Assembly (NCBI RefSeq): GCF_026262505.1 | Contig: NC_067204.1 | Location: forward strand, 15,270,522 to 15,334,521 | Direction: 5' to 3' | DNA length: 64,000 nucleotides | Origin: Trichomonas vaginalis G3 | Lineage: Eukaryota; Parabasalia; Trichomonadida; Trichomonadidae | Shown: positions 35,992 to 46,614 of the stretch, piece by piece | Layout of the letters: the number at the start of each line of letters is the position of its first letter | Numbering within the stretch: position 1 is the stretch's first letter | The notes under the pieces: model-generated | What the model was told of the DNA's origin: nothing | The model's input: only the letters and a program-made list of their open reading frames with translations | The model's database searches: none | Made by a program: the position numbers and the translations under genes

Positions 35992-36278
35992 CTCCTCTGG
36001 TAGAAAACATATTCTGGGTCAACTCCTGTGTTCGCGTCATCTGCATAAAGTTGTTTATATCCCACTTCAGGGTTTGTATAAAACTCTTTCCATCTCATAT
36101 TTGCATACCATGGTGGCAAACCTAACGCAGCGTCATTTGACATGGCAGTTTGCATTTGTACATCTGTTGGCACTTGACCATAGTTTGCCATTGCAGTTTG
36201 TATTCTAACTTCATTTGGAATATTCTCTGGGTTTGGTTGTCCAGGTTGCTGTGCATTCGCTAAGTTCTGTGCGTCCAT
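35992..36278 (-). CDS. Copy of the 120-aa element protein, cut by gap
   Basis: Starts at 36278 with MDAQNLANAQQPGQPNPENI and is open to the gap (about 95 codons). It matches the gene at 8627-8989. Conservation between copies supports a real gene. Confidence 0.6.
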
Positions 36279-36301
36279 TTAATATTAGATAAAAATATCT
36301 C

Positions 36302-36433
36302 TTACGAGTACATATACTGAACATTTGCAGGCATTGGTTCATCTTCATATTCTCTGTACTTTTCTGCCACGTCAAATAAATAAATGACACAATGGAAAAA
36401 ACCTAAAACAAGTAGTCCTATTTCAAACCACAT
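36302..36433 (-). CDS. Copy of the 43-aa membrane peptide
   Basis: Same length and product as 8472-8603 (MWFEIGLLVLGFFHCVIYLF...), intact. Preservation of so short a frame in a broken neighbourhood supports it as a real gene. Confidence 0.6.
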   Translation of the reverse strand: MWFEIGLLVLGFFHCVIYLFDVAEKYREYEDEPMPANVQYMYS

Positions 36434-37231
36434 TTACTTACTAATAAAATTTCTTTGTTATGACACTTTCTCCGGTTTATAGGACCTCTCTCATATTCTA
36501 TCTTGTCATATCTAAACTCATAGTCATGTATGTCCTCTAACCATCTCATAACGGTTTCCAAACCACTTTTATCGGATGTAAAGTAAAGCATGGATGGTTA
36601 TGTATAACGTCTAAAGTTTCTAAAGAGTCTCTCAAAGTCCAGTCTACTTGGTATTGAAAATCCCATGTGTTATAACGCGGGGTCCACTATAAAGAAAACA
36701 TTTTCCTTGTCTTTATATTTTTCATACAACTCTGTCCAATGACATCTCACAAACTCTATACCCTCAATATATTTTTCTATGTCCTCTTTGAAAACATGTG
36801 TATAGTTAAGATATAAAACTTTTGACATAAGTGTTTCAATGTCATGAACTCTTATAGAACCACTATATAATAGTCTAGCAGATATACTATCCCAGTTCTA
36901 TATTTCTGCTTTTTTCAAAACCTCTCTCACAATATTTTTCTTATCTAATGGTATACGTTCCATCTTACCTATAGGTATCTTTTTCTTAACTCTTCAATAT
37001 ATTGTTTGTGTCTGGAATATGTTTGAGACGGTCCATATAGTTGTCGAAGTCATTGCATATAATCTTTGAGTCTGGGAATATTGTATGGCACAAATGGGAT
37101 ATATAGAAACTTCCACCGAACAAATCTACAAATGTTAGACCATTCGGTAGTTTCTTAAGTTCTCTCAATATAATATCTTTACATTTACCCTTATTTCCAA
37201 AGAACGGTAACGGTGGTTTTGTAAAATTCAT
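36418..37231 (-). pseudogene. Copy of the D12 adenine methyltransferase, broken
   Basis: Begins at ATG 37231 with MNFTKPPLPFFGNKGKCKDI and VDLFGGSFYISHL; the 3' part carries the FIVDP-type motif region. Counterpart of 7670-8487. A few breaks. Confidence 0.7.
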
Positions 37232-37299
37232 TTATATATAATAATAAAAATGTTTTTTCCTGAAAAGTGACAGAAAAGTGACAAAACATGAAAACATAT

Positions 37300-37508
37300 A
37301 TAATTTGTGAAAAGCGACACATTATATAATGTTTTCGACCCAGAAGAAGGCTTCTTCCCAGAAGCAATGGAGGAAGAAGAAGAGTCCTCCGATTCACACC
37401 AGAAGACTAACAATTTTCCGAATAAAAACTTCATTTATACTAAACATCTTCGCGGGCTAGAGGGCACGAAGTGCCTGGAAGCCCACTACCTTTTTTTTTT
37501 TTTTTTTT
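37300..37508 (-). repeat. Terminal region and T tract of the inverted fragment
   Basis: Contains the coding tail seen at 20220-20356, then TATACTAAACATCTTCG, CTAGAGGGCACGAAGTGCCT, GGAAGCCCACTACC and 18 T (37491-37508). The small hairpin here is of the GGCAC/GTGCC kind. Confidence 0.8.
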
Positions 37509-37857
37509 AATTAATTCATATTGATGACATTAAACGATCAAATCTTTTGTAAATCCTCTTACGATAAAATTTTCTAGACTATTTTGAATGGCCACTTAAG
37601 GGTGCGCCCGGGAGATCATGTAAACTTCAGAATTTAGAACCTTAATTTTTAAGCAATAACTTGGTACCTAAATAGGTAGGAAAACTCTAAAATATCAAAA
37701 AATACAACTTGGCTCCATAATAATCCTGTCATGGTGGCTGTTTGTATCCCCTAGTATTTTCCTCTTGAATCTCTTTTTCTGTCGAAATTAAATTCAAATC
37801 TCAGAAGTAGAAGTGAATAATCGACTTATTACTGCTATTATACGAATAAATGTTCCA
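37509..37857. other. Intergenic DNA, no gene seen
   Basis: AT-rich with stops in all frames. GGGTGCGCCCGGGAGATC near 37600 is an isolated GC-rich palindrome-like spot (GGGCGCACCC relatives recur at 38641). Confidence 0.4.
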
Positions 37858-37859
37858 TA

Positions 37860-38575
37860 TTAAGTTCTGTCAAAATGTAAGCTATTCAATTCTATCGTCG
37901 GGGGAAGTATCACAAATCTATCAATTTTTTTGTAAAAGTATACAAAAACATATGGTGTTCAATTAGTTTATAATAATATAAATATTAAGATTATCCAAAA
38001 TAAGAAAAACTAGGTTTTGAGAACACTTTTGAGATGATAATCAAAATATTTTGATTGAAAAATAATATATTATTTATCAGATATAGAATGGATTTTTTCA
38101 AATTTAAAAATTCTGAAAAATAAACAGTTTTGTAAAGTAAAAAAAATGAACGAAAACTCGACGAGACTCGTATTCCAAATGAATGGGTAAGATATATGTA
38201 TGAAAAACTTGAAAGTGGTGAGGAAGGATGTCAATTTGGAAGAAAAGTGAGAAAAATTTTGATTGTGAACTCATCTCTAATATTTTGGCTCCTTAATATA
38301 TTTGAATCATGATCTTTGAGAAGAGTTCTCAAAAGTATTCACAAAAGCTATTTTTCCTTGAAATTTAAAAATCCTGTTTATCATATATTACCGAATTCAA
38401 TTCCCTACATATTTCAAAATATTCTATGAACATTCAATTTTTGAAAAAAAAACTATTTTTTTCAAATATATTTATTATCATATTTCTAATAATATTTCCT
38501 AAAGCGTCACTTTTTACTTCCTCGACGATTTTTCCTCTCAAAAAATTCAATAGCTTACATTTTGACAGAACTTAA
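37860..38575. mobile_element. Non-autonomous TIR element with TA duplication, 716 bp
   Basis: Ends TTAAGTTCTGTCAAAATGTA (37860 on) and its inverse (to 38575) with GC-TATTCAATT continuing the match, about 30 bp in all, flanked by TA (37858-37859, 38576-38577). This is the Tc1/mariner pattern but unrelated to the mariner at 2536. No transposase; one unrecognised open stretch around 38160-38310. A third copy of the end stands alone at 39442-39540. Confidence 0.65.
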
Positions 38576-39441
38576 TATGAAACAGGAGATTAAAGTTTGG
38601 CAGAGTTGATGGAGAATGAAAAATCATCTTCAATTTTTTAAGGGTGCCCCCGCATGTACGTTTATTTGAGAGGAGGAGGATTACCCTCTCAATTTTGAAA
38701 GCTTCGTTAACTTAATATCTCGATGAATATTGGATTAAAATTGAATTTGCCCATACCAATATATCTGATACAATATCCTTAAGTTTTACTAAAAAGAATT
38801 TTTTTAAATCCCTGCAGATTCGGGGATTTTTAAATTTTTTGATTTTTTTCGAAAATTTTTTCGGAAAAAAAATATTTTCAGAAGAGCCTTAACGGCTAAG
38901 TTTTATGTTTAATGTTGAGTATCAAAAAGAATGGACATCTGATATAGCCATCATATATCCCAGAAGCAAATAAAAATTCTGACTTTTTAGCAATAAAAAT
39001 GAAATTTTATTTTTTGCAAAAAACAGGCCACCCGGATGTACGTTTATTTGAGAGGAGGAGGATTAAATTTTTGAAAGCACTAAAATTTGTAAATATGCTA
39101 GTTATATAATAATATGCATTATTTTAAAAATAAAAATTAAAGCACGTTAAAATCTTTTTTGATGAATTTTTACAAAAGCTACTCAGGATAATGCAAGATA
39201 TGAGTAGTTAAACATAAATTTCAAATCAGATTTTACTTATAATAAATATTTTAAATTTCCGAAAATTAAGTTCAGATCGACTCTATACGTAGTAAATACT
39301 AAATAAGGTCCCAAAAACCTATTAAACAGTATCAAAACTATCAAGATTGTAATGTTTTTGAAGAAAAATTTATAGAATTATGGACTTCAAACAGATATTA
39401 TGTAAATAAAAATAATATAATGAATTTATTTATGTTTCATA
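38576..39441. other. Repeat-bearing non-coding region
   Basis: No gene. A block GATGTACGTTTATTTGAGAG followed by GAGGAGGATTA occurs twice (38652 on and 39032 on), about 380 bp apart, each preceded by a CCCC/CCACCCGG stretch. It may be ends of another, unrecognised repeat. Confidence 0.45.
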
Positions 39442-39541
39442 TTAAGTTCTGTCAAAATGTAAGCTATTGAATTTTTTGAGAGGGAAATAATCGTCGAGGA
39501 AGTAAAAAGTGACGCTTTAGGAAATATTATTAGAAATATGA
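39442..39541 (+). repeat. Solo end of the TTAAGTTCTG element
   Basis: About 100 bp matching, in reverse, the right end of 37860-38575 (ATCGTCGAGGAAGTAAAAAG, TGACGCTTTAGGAAATATTA). It faces the other copy across 866 bp, so 38476-39541 could also be a second, overlapping inverted pair. Confidence 0.6.
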
Positions 39542-39559
39542 AACACCGTTTTTGATATG

Positions 39560-40758
39560 GTCATTCATAGTGCTGCATAATTCATATCAGTAAGTAATTT
39601 CGGAAACCAGATAAAAAATATTAATTTGCCCAACCATTGCTGCACCATGTGAAATTAAAAGTTTGACCAATTTTTTTTCCTATTATATGATGTTGCAGTA
39701 TAAAGAGCGGGTTTTCCATTATTATCTCTTTCATTGATATTTATACTGTGTGAAATAAGAAGTTATGCTGTTTCTTTACTATTATTGAGTGTTGCAATAT
39801 GAAGAGCTGTTTCTCCATCTTTATCTTTTTCGTTGATATTTGCACCATGTGAAATAAGAAATTCTACTTTTTTTTGCTCCGAGTATGCACTGCCTCATGA
39901 AGAACTGTTTTTCCATTTATACACTTTTCCATTGATATTCGCACCATGTGAAATAAGAAATTCGGCTGTTTCTTTTCTATTATAACGTGTGCATCATGAA
40001 GAGTGATTTCTCTATATTAATTTTTTTTCATTGATATTCGCATAAACAGAAAGGAAGTATTTGCAAAGAGATGATATATCAAATATTGTTGAGTAAATAA
40101 AGAATTTGTTAGAATTATTAGTCTGATCGAAATAGACGAAAAATGCATCAAGATTTTTACACCATCCACAATGAGCTAAATTGATCTCAATATTGTGTGA
40201 AATAATTGCATATTCCCTGCAATTTTGATTTGGTTATTTATGTTTCAAGCATTCACTCATGATCTCTGAATTACCTCTCAAAAATGATAATTCTAGGCAT
40301 TTTTGAGTTATTTCTAAGTTAAATTTAGTTCTCAATAACTTGAAACAATCAACTGCACCATGATAACAACATAATTCAAGGAAGGAAAATTCTTCCTTAG
40401 GATTTGGATATAATCTGCTTTTTAGTATTTGATCTTTATCAAATCTATCTATTTCAGTGAATGCAATGAACCTCCCTAAGTCATTACACATAATTGCTCT
40501 GTAAATTGTATCTTCTTTATGATAATATGGGTTATAAGATTTAATTTTGTCGAAATAAACAGATTTGTTTAATTTATCTCCATATTCGTTATAAAACAAG
40601 AAGTTTGAAATACTGTTAACTTTGTTGACCTTTTTGAGATGATAATATTCAGATATGAGTTTGACAAGAGATAAATACGACTTTGTATAGCGATTGTTAT
40701 ACGGAATGATACTATAAATGTCTTCTAGTAGGAGGATATATTGTATAAAATGTGCCAA
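39560..40758 (-). pseudogene. Ankyrin-repeat (DUF3447) gene, degenerate
   Basis: Member of the large trichomonad ankyrin family. The best part (40234-40758, 174 codons, MAHFIQYILLLEDIYSIIPY) is the N-terminal DUF3447 region with NNRYTKSYLSLVKLI, KEDTIYRAIMCNDLGRFIAF, ELCCYHGAVDCFKLLRTKFN and LSFLRGNSEIMSECLKHK. Downstream (to about 39560) repeat pieces such as LISHGANINEKDKDGETALH and ATLNNSKETA remain but with stops after codon 174, in-frame stops between repeats and frame changes, so the gene is dead. The first exon-like part is also disturbed: sequence upstream of 40758 lies in another frame. An 8-bp-TSD element is inserted just upstream at 40842. Confidence 0.8.
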
Positions 40759-40833
40759 ATATCGTGATATGGGATATTCGGATAAAATTGCTAGCGTATT
40801 CTCTTTTTTTGCAAAGCGACATCATATTATTAT

Positions 40834-40841
40834 ATAGAACG
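40834..40841. repeat. Target duplication ATAGAACG (left)
   Basis: Identical to 43095-43102 on the other side of the 2,253-bp element. Confidence 0.85.
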
Positions 40842-43094
40842 TATACATGGGCAAATGGCGGGAAAAGTGACAACCTAAATTTGTAGTGGCGGGGATGACA
40901 CTTTTTGTTGTCTAGTTGAGTATAAGAAATCCCACTAATAGATGACAAATATAATGTATTTCCCTATCACATGGAAGCTAGATGAACTTTTTTTCAAAAT
41001 GAGTTGTGAAATATGAAACGAAAAAGAATTTCAAATTCAATTTCAATCATGAACAGTTCTTTAATCTGTGAAAACAATAAGATACCAAATACTAAAGGAG
41101 CACAGCATGATCCCTACATTGTGCTTGCAGTAATCCAAACAAAAAAATAATCAGCTTATTTTCTACCCAAACATAGAAAGAAATATGATTTAATCGAACC
41201 CAAATACAAATGAAAGCTCCTCAAGTTGCTTTCGAGTACTCATACTGCTTATAAATCTTTTCTAATTGATGAAAAATAAAATTTTGATTTATTTTTGATA
41301 TCTATCTAGTTTTTGAAAGTCAGATACCCCCAATTTAGTTATGTTTATAGTTACTATAGAGAATTTTCTAAGATAATACAATTCGATATTGATAAATAAT
41401 TAGCGCTCATATATTAATGGTAGGTTTGGCTAGATTCTACATAAATACGATAAATCATGACTTGTAGCTAATCTATTGATGGAAATGTGAATTTGATAGA
41501 AAAATCGAAAGTTCGTTCAAAGTGGTCAACGACCGCCATTTGGCGGAGCCTATCCTCCAATGGTATATCGAAGTAGAAGCCCAAAAGAATATTTTTATTG
41601 CATTAAAAGACTCATCTTTGAAGGTGGCGTCGCCATCCTATTCAATTTCTGAAATTTTGAATAGTTTAAATTACCCTAATTGAGAGCCCGCCAGTGGCGG
41701 AGAAAAAAAATAAGAGTGATTTTTTAGAAAAAATTTAAAAACACAAATTCCTTTAGAAATAGAATCGACTTTAATAATAAAGTATAATTTCTCGTTTAAT
41801 ATCATGATGAAATGATAGTAAACTATTCAAAAAAATTCAAGAAAACAAAAAAAATAAAGAAAATTTTATACTTTTTGTAAGGGCAATTTTTCCCCTCCCA
41901 CCACCTATATCCCGCCACCTATCGTTCAAATTGAGTAGGGTTGTTAGATTCCCGACGATAGGTGTCTTGGAAGATTTGCCTGGTGTCATCATAGTGTCTT
42001 TAAATCAAAAATTTTATTTTGGAGTTAGTTTTATTGATTTTTCAATAAAAAACATTTCTAAAACAAGAAAATAAAACGATAAAATATTTATATTTTATAT
42101 AAGGATCTTATATATTTAAAATAAATATCATTTTATTTTTTTCATTGGTGTCTGTCAAACCATAATACACTATTCAAAAATTCAATGTGTCTTGCGGTTT
42201 CAAAAGACACCTGCAAATTGAACGATAGCACAGACACTATTGAATTTTACCCATTGTATTTAGTTTTTACCCTTTTTATTTTTAAGAATTAATGACTGAA
42301 ACAGCGTTTTGCTATGACCTCAATCACTTTTATTTATTATTTTAAATATTATTTAATTTATTATTTGAATAGGCCAACTTATATTTGAGAAGCTCAATTT
42401 GAGACCACTTAATACATTGAAATATCATAAATATTGAAATATTAAAAAGTGTATTTCAAAATATTGAAATTATAAAAATTTATAATACTGAAATTGAGAC
42501 AATTAATAAATTCAATGTGTTTTTTTTTGAAATAACTCTCAAATATTATTTTTTTGTTTATTTAATGATGAATAAATATGATTGCTTTAGTCAATCATAA
42601 AAACTAATTTAAGTTTAAAATAATGAAAGGATAATTTGATCGTTTTTTAAAATACAATTATTTTTGATGATTTGCAAGAATCTTTGAAAAGAATATAATA
42701 TAGGTTCTATTTTTGTAAAATTTATCCAAATCATGTATTACATAAATTACGATTAAAAACAATGAAAGAACCAAAAAGTGTGTTTTGTGTTTTGTTGTTG
42801 CGTGTTGGATGCGGGATCCTGTTATTTCCGAAATCGACAAAAAATTTGGAAATTTAATTTCCGAAATCGAAATTATATTAATGTTTTTAATATTCTTATA
42901 TCAAAAGGATTAAAGTTCATTAAGAGAAAAACAATTCTTCTTCTTCAATCTATTGGCGCATTTATTTCTACACGCCAATAAGGAAGGGAAAATTATAAGA
43001 CACCATGGTGTCTTCAAAACGCTAATTTTTGATATTTTTAACAACCCTAAAATTGAGTGTGGCGGGCAAATAACCCGCCATTTGCCCATGTATA
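40842..43094. mobile_element. Non-autonomous hAT-like element, 2,253 bp
   Basis: Ends TATACATGGGCAAATGGCGG (plus one more G) at the left and its exact inverse at the right, 21 bp perfect, flanked by the 8-bp duplication ATAGAACG. An 8-bp duplication suggests hAT (or P/Merlin-like) transposition. No transposase is recognisable inside. The interior is AT-rich with scattered GGCGG/CCGCC motifs, a stem CACCTATCGT/ACGATAGGTG (41917-41963) whose sequence recurs near 42215, and the palindrome AAGACACCATGGTGTCTT (42999-43016). Perfect ends and duplication imply a recent insertion. Confidence 0.8.
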
Positions 43095-43102
43095 ATAGAA
43101 CG
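43095..43102. repeat. Target duplication ATAGAACG (right)
   Basis: Second copy of the duplication made on insertion of 40842-43094. Confidence 0.85.
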
Positions 43103-43441
43103 ATAATTCAAGAAAATGATGGAAAGCTGAATAACTAATAACTTACGAAAGATCACTATAGTTGACAGTAAACATAAAATTTTACTCGTAAGTATACGTT
43201 GGAGCATTGAAATACTTGATTCAATAAGAAATATGGCAATTATTTCTAGTTTTTGATTTTACATATTGCCATATTCCTAATGAGAAAGCGAAAAGAATTC
43301 TGAAGTGTCAAATCAAATTTAAGTATCTTAAGTTTTTATCGAAATCCAAACAGTAAATACAAAAATAATTTTAATAGAAACCTTAAAAATCATAAAGGTA
43401 ATAGTGGATAGCCAAAAACATATTAAAATTGAGTTACATAA
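43103..43441. other. Intergenic DNA, no gene seen
   Basis: AT-rich. It contains an inverted pair AATATGGCAAT / ATTGCCATATT (43229 and 43266), a possible 11-bp stem. No continuation of the ankyrin gene could be made out. Confidence 0.4.
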
Positions 43442-44062
43442 TTAAGAGTCAAAAGCTGGATATTGTTCACCAAATAATTCGAAGTATTTCTTCTTCATAT
43501 TTTCGTAACTAGATCCGCATTTTTCAAACAATTCCTTAAATTTATCTTCACCGTATCCTTTCTTTTCAAATGTATTGAACACTTTTTTGCCTTCTAGTGA
43601 CAAATTATTGTAAAAGTCATTGTCTCCGGTTTCAGTTTCGGAATATTGTTCAGATTCGGATTGGTCACTTCCCAATTCTTCTTCCATGTTACTACTTTCT
43701 TCTTCTGCATCAAAATCAACTAAAGTAGATTCAGGTGGAAAACTGCCTGGAGGGTAATCAAGGCTATGCTTTGATCTATTCTTTCTATCCATATCTTTTC
43801 TGGATGGGTTGACTTTCTTCGGTTCTAAAATATTGGCTCCATTGACTTGCTTATGTAATATAATAAACTCGTTTGGCTTATAATTCAAGGATTCTAAAGT
43901 TTGGTCATCACGGAGGATTTTACGATGATAAATTAAATTGATTTGCTTTAATTCAATTGAAAATTTCTGTTCTAGTGCTTTCTTAAGATCCAAAACATTC
44001 TTAGATGTCTCGATATCGATGTCATATGTTTTATTTGATATTGTTTTAATTGCAACTTTCAT
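43442..44062 (-). CDS. Ubiquitin-like domain protein (206 aa)
   Basis: The frame is open from 44107, but the Met at 44062 starts the fold exactly (MKVAIKTISNKTYDIDIETS), so it is preferred. Residues 1-72 are a ubiquitin-like domain: the LKKALEQKFSIELKQINLIY helix-strand region, the HRKILRDDQTLESLNY turn and FIILHKQ final strand. There is no C-terminal Gly-Gly, so it is not a conjugated modifier. A basic linker (KKVNPSRKDMDRKNRSKH) is followed by an acidic Ser/Glu stretch (about 118-150) and a helical C-terminal part (LFEKCGSSYENMKKKYFELF). The architecture is like shuttle or co-chaperone UBL proteins (Rad23/Dsk2/BAG class) but no UBA is visible. Host gene, whole. Confidence 0.8.
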   Translation of the reverse strand: MKVAIKTISNKTYDIDIETSKNVLDLKKALEQKFSIELKQINLIYHRKILRDDQTLESLNYKPNEFIILHKQVNGANILEPKKVNPSRKDMDRKNRSKHSLDYPPGSFPPESTLVDFDAEEESSNMEEELGSDQSESEQYSETETGDNDFYNNLSLEGKKVFNTFEKKGYGEDKFKELFEKCGSSYENMKKKYFELFGEQYPAFDS

Positions 44063-44443
44063 TATATTGTAAATGCCACTTTTTTGCCCGCGAAAAATTC
44101 TATGCAATCCTAAAGAAAAAGTTTTATGGGTGAACTATTTTTTGGAATATTCAGAATCTTGGAATTACATTAGATGTAAACATCATTGGAAGTCCAAAAT
44201 ATCGATTTTCAGAACTAATGAAGAAATTGAAAATCAAAAACGTACGTCCCTCTAAATTCATTGGTAAATTTGACTCCGTAGCTGGTGAAATTGATGCCTC
44301 GTGATTCCAATGAATCCAATTAGATTCCACACAATTTGCCATTTCATTAAATTTCAGGCATCTCACCATCTTCTATAATGTATTTTAATTCATCTTATAA
44401 TTTCCACGTAATTTACAATTTCCTGGAAGAATATCGAAAAGAA
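44063..44443. other. Upstream region of the UBL gene
   Basis: GCATTTACAATATATG precedes the UBL start on the minus strand, a near match to the initiator with G for T. The rest holds short open stretches on both strands without recognisable protein. It ends at the duplication of the next element. Confidence 0.35.
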
Positions 44444-44451
44444 AGAATTAA
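44444..44451. repeat. Target duplication AGAATTAA (left)
   Basis: Same 8 bases at 45548-45555. Confidence 0.8.
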
Positions 44452-45547
44452 AAAGGTACCCCCACTCTAAAACTGTTAATAATTTCGACTTGGTTTTAAG
44501 GCTATAGATTATATAGATCATTATAAGATATTATGCGTTGAGTAATCAAAAATTCGTCTGTATCATCTTGAGATAAAGAACAATCAAAATTTGAATAAAT
44601 ATTATATTATTTTTTGTATTTTACAATTTTTGAATTAAAAATCCACCAAAGCGAAAAAATAAATCGGCAATTGTTTTTCATTTTACTTTTAGTTATTAAT
44701 ACTTTATCTATCTTGAATTTATAATTTTATTAATTTTTTTTGAAGACCCAAGTTCGATCCCTAGGAAACACATTTTTTTCTTTTTTAAAACGAACATACA
44801 AATAAAAAACATTAAATTTCATTAATTTCCGCTTGAGAAGACACTCTCCAGTGTTTTGAAATCAGTTTAAACTTAAGAAGATGTCTTCTTTTCTGCATCA
44901 AGAGAAATCTCGAGGAAATGCTTTGATTTTGTTTGTTTTATTATTAATAATATTATTTCTTTTATTTTAGAAGCAATTTTAATCACTCTAAGAGTTCAAT
45001 GTACAAAAAGTTGAAATATTGAATTAAATTATTAGATAAATTTCTGAAAATTAATAGTTGATTCAATAAGAATTTTCCATATAATTTATTGTTTGAGTTA
45101 TATTAGACCTCATTTTGAACTTTATGATAGAAATACATTTCGTATCTCAAAATGATACAGACAAAAATCTTTTATAATTGAATATGTTTTTATACATAAC
45201 TATCCGAGTTCATTCTTAGATTAGCAAGTAGTTTTCATTAACAGTTTTTGAGCCTTGAAATTTAACAATTTAACATATGAGTTTTCTGGTAGGAAATCGA
45301 TTATTTTTACGTACCTATTTGACTGTTAAAGTATAACCTTGAATTAACAACTTTGATTTTTAATTCGAAATATCTTCAAACTTTTTTCAGGATAATCAAA
45401 ATATGTATCGGTGAAAATATTATTTTCATCCTGTACAAACATATCAATGTATGCTTTTAATTTGTCATCCGACATAGCTGGACTTATAGGCGTTTAAATA
45501 CACACCTAATTCACGAAAATTTAAGGTTAAACAATGGGGGTACCTTT
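44452..45547. mobile_element. Non-autonomous TIR element, 1,096 bp, 8-bp duplication
   Basis: Perfect 13-bp inverted ends AAAGGTACCCCCA and exact 8-bp duplication AGAATTAA on both sides; hAT-like by duplication size. No coding content. The interior is AT-rich and includes AAGTTCGATCCCTAGG (44750), which resembles a pol III B box, and the palindromic AAGAAGATGTCTTCTTTT (44877-44894). Ends differ from those of 40842-43094, so it is a separate family. Confidence 0.75.
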
Positions 45548-45555
45548 AGAATTAA
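45548..45555. repeat. Target duplication AGAATTAA (right)
   Basis: Partner of 44444-44451. Confidence 0.8.
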
Positions 45556-45657
45556 TTTTAATATAAATCAATTTGGAATAAATAAAATTTATATATGGTA
45601 ACTTTAATATTCATACAAAACGCCAAGAACAAAATGAAAAGGATAAAAAATAATAAA

Positions 45658-46614
45658 TTATTTTGGTTCAATTTTTGGCAGATCACAATATGTTGGATGC
45701 ATACAGTGCCTAAAGTTCACTGTAGTAGCTTTTGTAATCTCGGAAATCTTATACTGAGATTGAATTGACCGTAACAAATGCCCAGCAGTAGTTGTTGCTT
45801 GTTTCAACCCAACAGAAACAATTCTGTGATCTATGTTCTGAGATAAGAGTTGGGAAGCTGATGGACGTTCTTTCGGATCTTTCATTAACATTAATCTAAT
45901 TCGGCCACTTATTGTTGGCGGAATATTTTTGAAATCAGGCTCATTCTTCATAATGCTTTGGCATAATTTGGCCCTATTAGTATCCGAAAAAGGAAAAGAT
46001 CCGGTTAATAAAGTATAAACGCAAACTCCTAAGCGCCAGATATCGGTAGCAAAATAATCAACTGAAGATCCTTTTAATTCTTCAGGAGTAGTATAGTTGA
46101 CGTACTCTGAAATTGATTCAAAAGCAGTTTGATTAATATTAGCTCCGAGATGGAAATTAGCAAGTTGCGGGACCATATCCTTATCAAACATTATATTATC
46201 AAGCGTTATGAAGCCATGGTAAAGACCAAGATTGTGAGTAAATTTTATAACTGAGAGAAGTTGAGTAAGAATCGATAGGATTTCTTCTGGGGTCATGTTT
46301 CCATTTGAACATAGATATTCTTGTGCGGTAACAAAATGAATTGCTTCAAAGAAAATAAATATATAATTTCCAAATTCTTGAATACTGATAACGCGAGGAA
46401 TGTTCGGATGATTTAGCTGCTTAATGATTGTCAGGCGTTTAACAAAATTATCGTAGGAGTTAGTTTGCTCTAATTTTGTTTTATTAAATGCCTTGCAAAG
46501 GAATTCTGTTTTGTTTTTATTAATGACTTTCATTACCATTATATCGTTGGAACGCTGCATCACTTCAGTAACTTGAAATCTTTCCCCTGTCTCTGGGAAG
46601 GAAAGCGTCTGCAT
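45658..46614 (-). CDS. Predicted pseudokinase (318 aa, CAMK-like fold)
   Basis: Eukaryotic protein-kinase fold, complete frame from MQTLSFPETGERFQVTEVMQ. The VAIK-type lysine is present (FLCKAF, K41), as are HPNIPRV, the catalytic-loop region YHGFITLDNIMFD (133-144), the APE-like TTPEEL (176-180), DIWRLGVCVYTLLTGSFPF (191-209) and the final Arg in KERPSASQLL (250). However, the catalytic Asp of HRD is replaced (HGF), the DFG Asp is Asn and the Gly a His (NFH, 153-155), and the Gly-rich loop is degenerate (QRSNDIM). These changes are spread over otherwise conserved motifs, so it is a pseudokinase by descent, not a sequencing error. Probably a scaffold or allosteric partner. Host gene, whole. 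Confidence 0.85.
   Translation of the reverse strand: MQTLSFPETGERFQVTEVMQRSNDIMVMKVINKNKTEFLCKAFNKTKLEQTNSYDNFVKRLTIIKQLNHPNIPRVISIQEFGNYIFIFFEAIHFVTAQEYLCSNGNMTPEEILSILTQLLSVIKFTHNLGLYHGFITLDNIMFDKDMVPQLANFHLGANINQTAFESISEYVNYTTPEELKGSSVDYFATDIWRLGVCVYTLLTGSFPFSDTNRAKLCQSIMKNEPDFKNIPPTISGRIRLMLMKDPKERPSASQLLSQNIDHRIVSVGLKQATTTAGHLLRSIQSQYKISEITKATTVNFRHCMHPTYCDLPKIEPK

Larger units (their letters stand above)
35992..37508 (-). mobile_element. End fragment of the virus-like element, inverted (fossil)
   Basis: Repeats the left end of the 7354-20467 element in reverse: 120-aa gene (cut by gap), 43-aa membrane peptide, methyltransferase, terminal region and T tract. Sequence is close (a few percent different). 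Its terminal region also contains the 3' end of the 187-aa gene that element 1 shows only at its right end, so the inverted repeats in this copy are longer or of mixed origin. The methyltransferase is broken with a few breaks. Confidence 0.85.

Noticed and set aside
42658-43207. Genes at the right end of the hAT-like element
   Set aside because: Short overlapping frames on both strands, hydrophobic and without initiator or similarity to any protein; they include the element's own terminal repeat.
44740-44775. tRNA or SINE from the AAGTTCGATCCCTAGG B-box-like stretch
   Set aside because: No A box, no T-stem pairing and no cloverleaf around it; a chance match in AT-rich DNA inside a TIR element.
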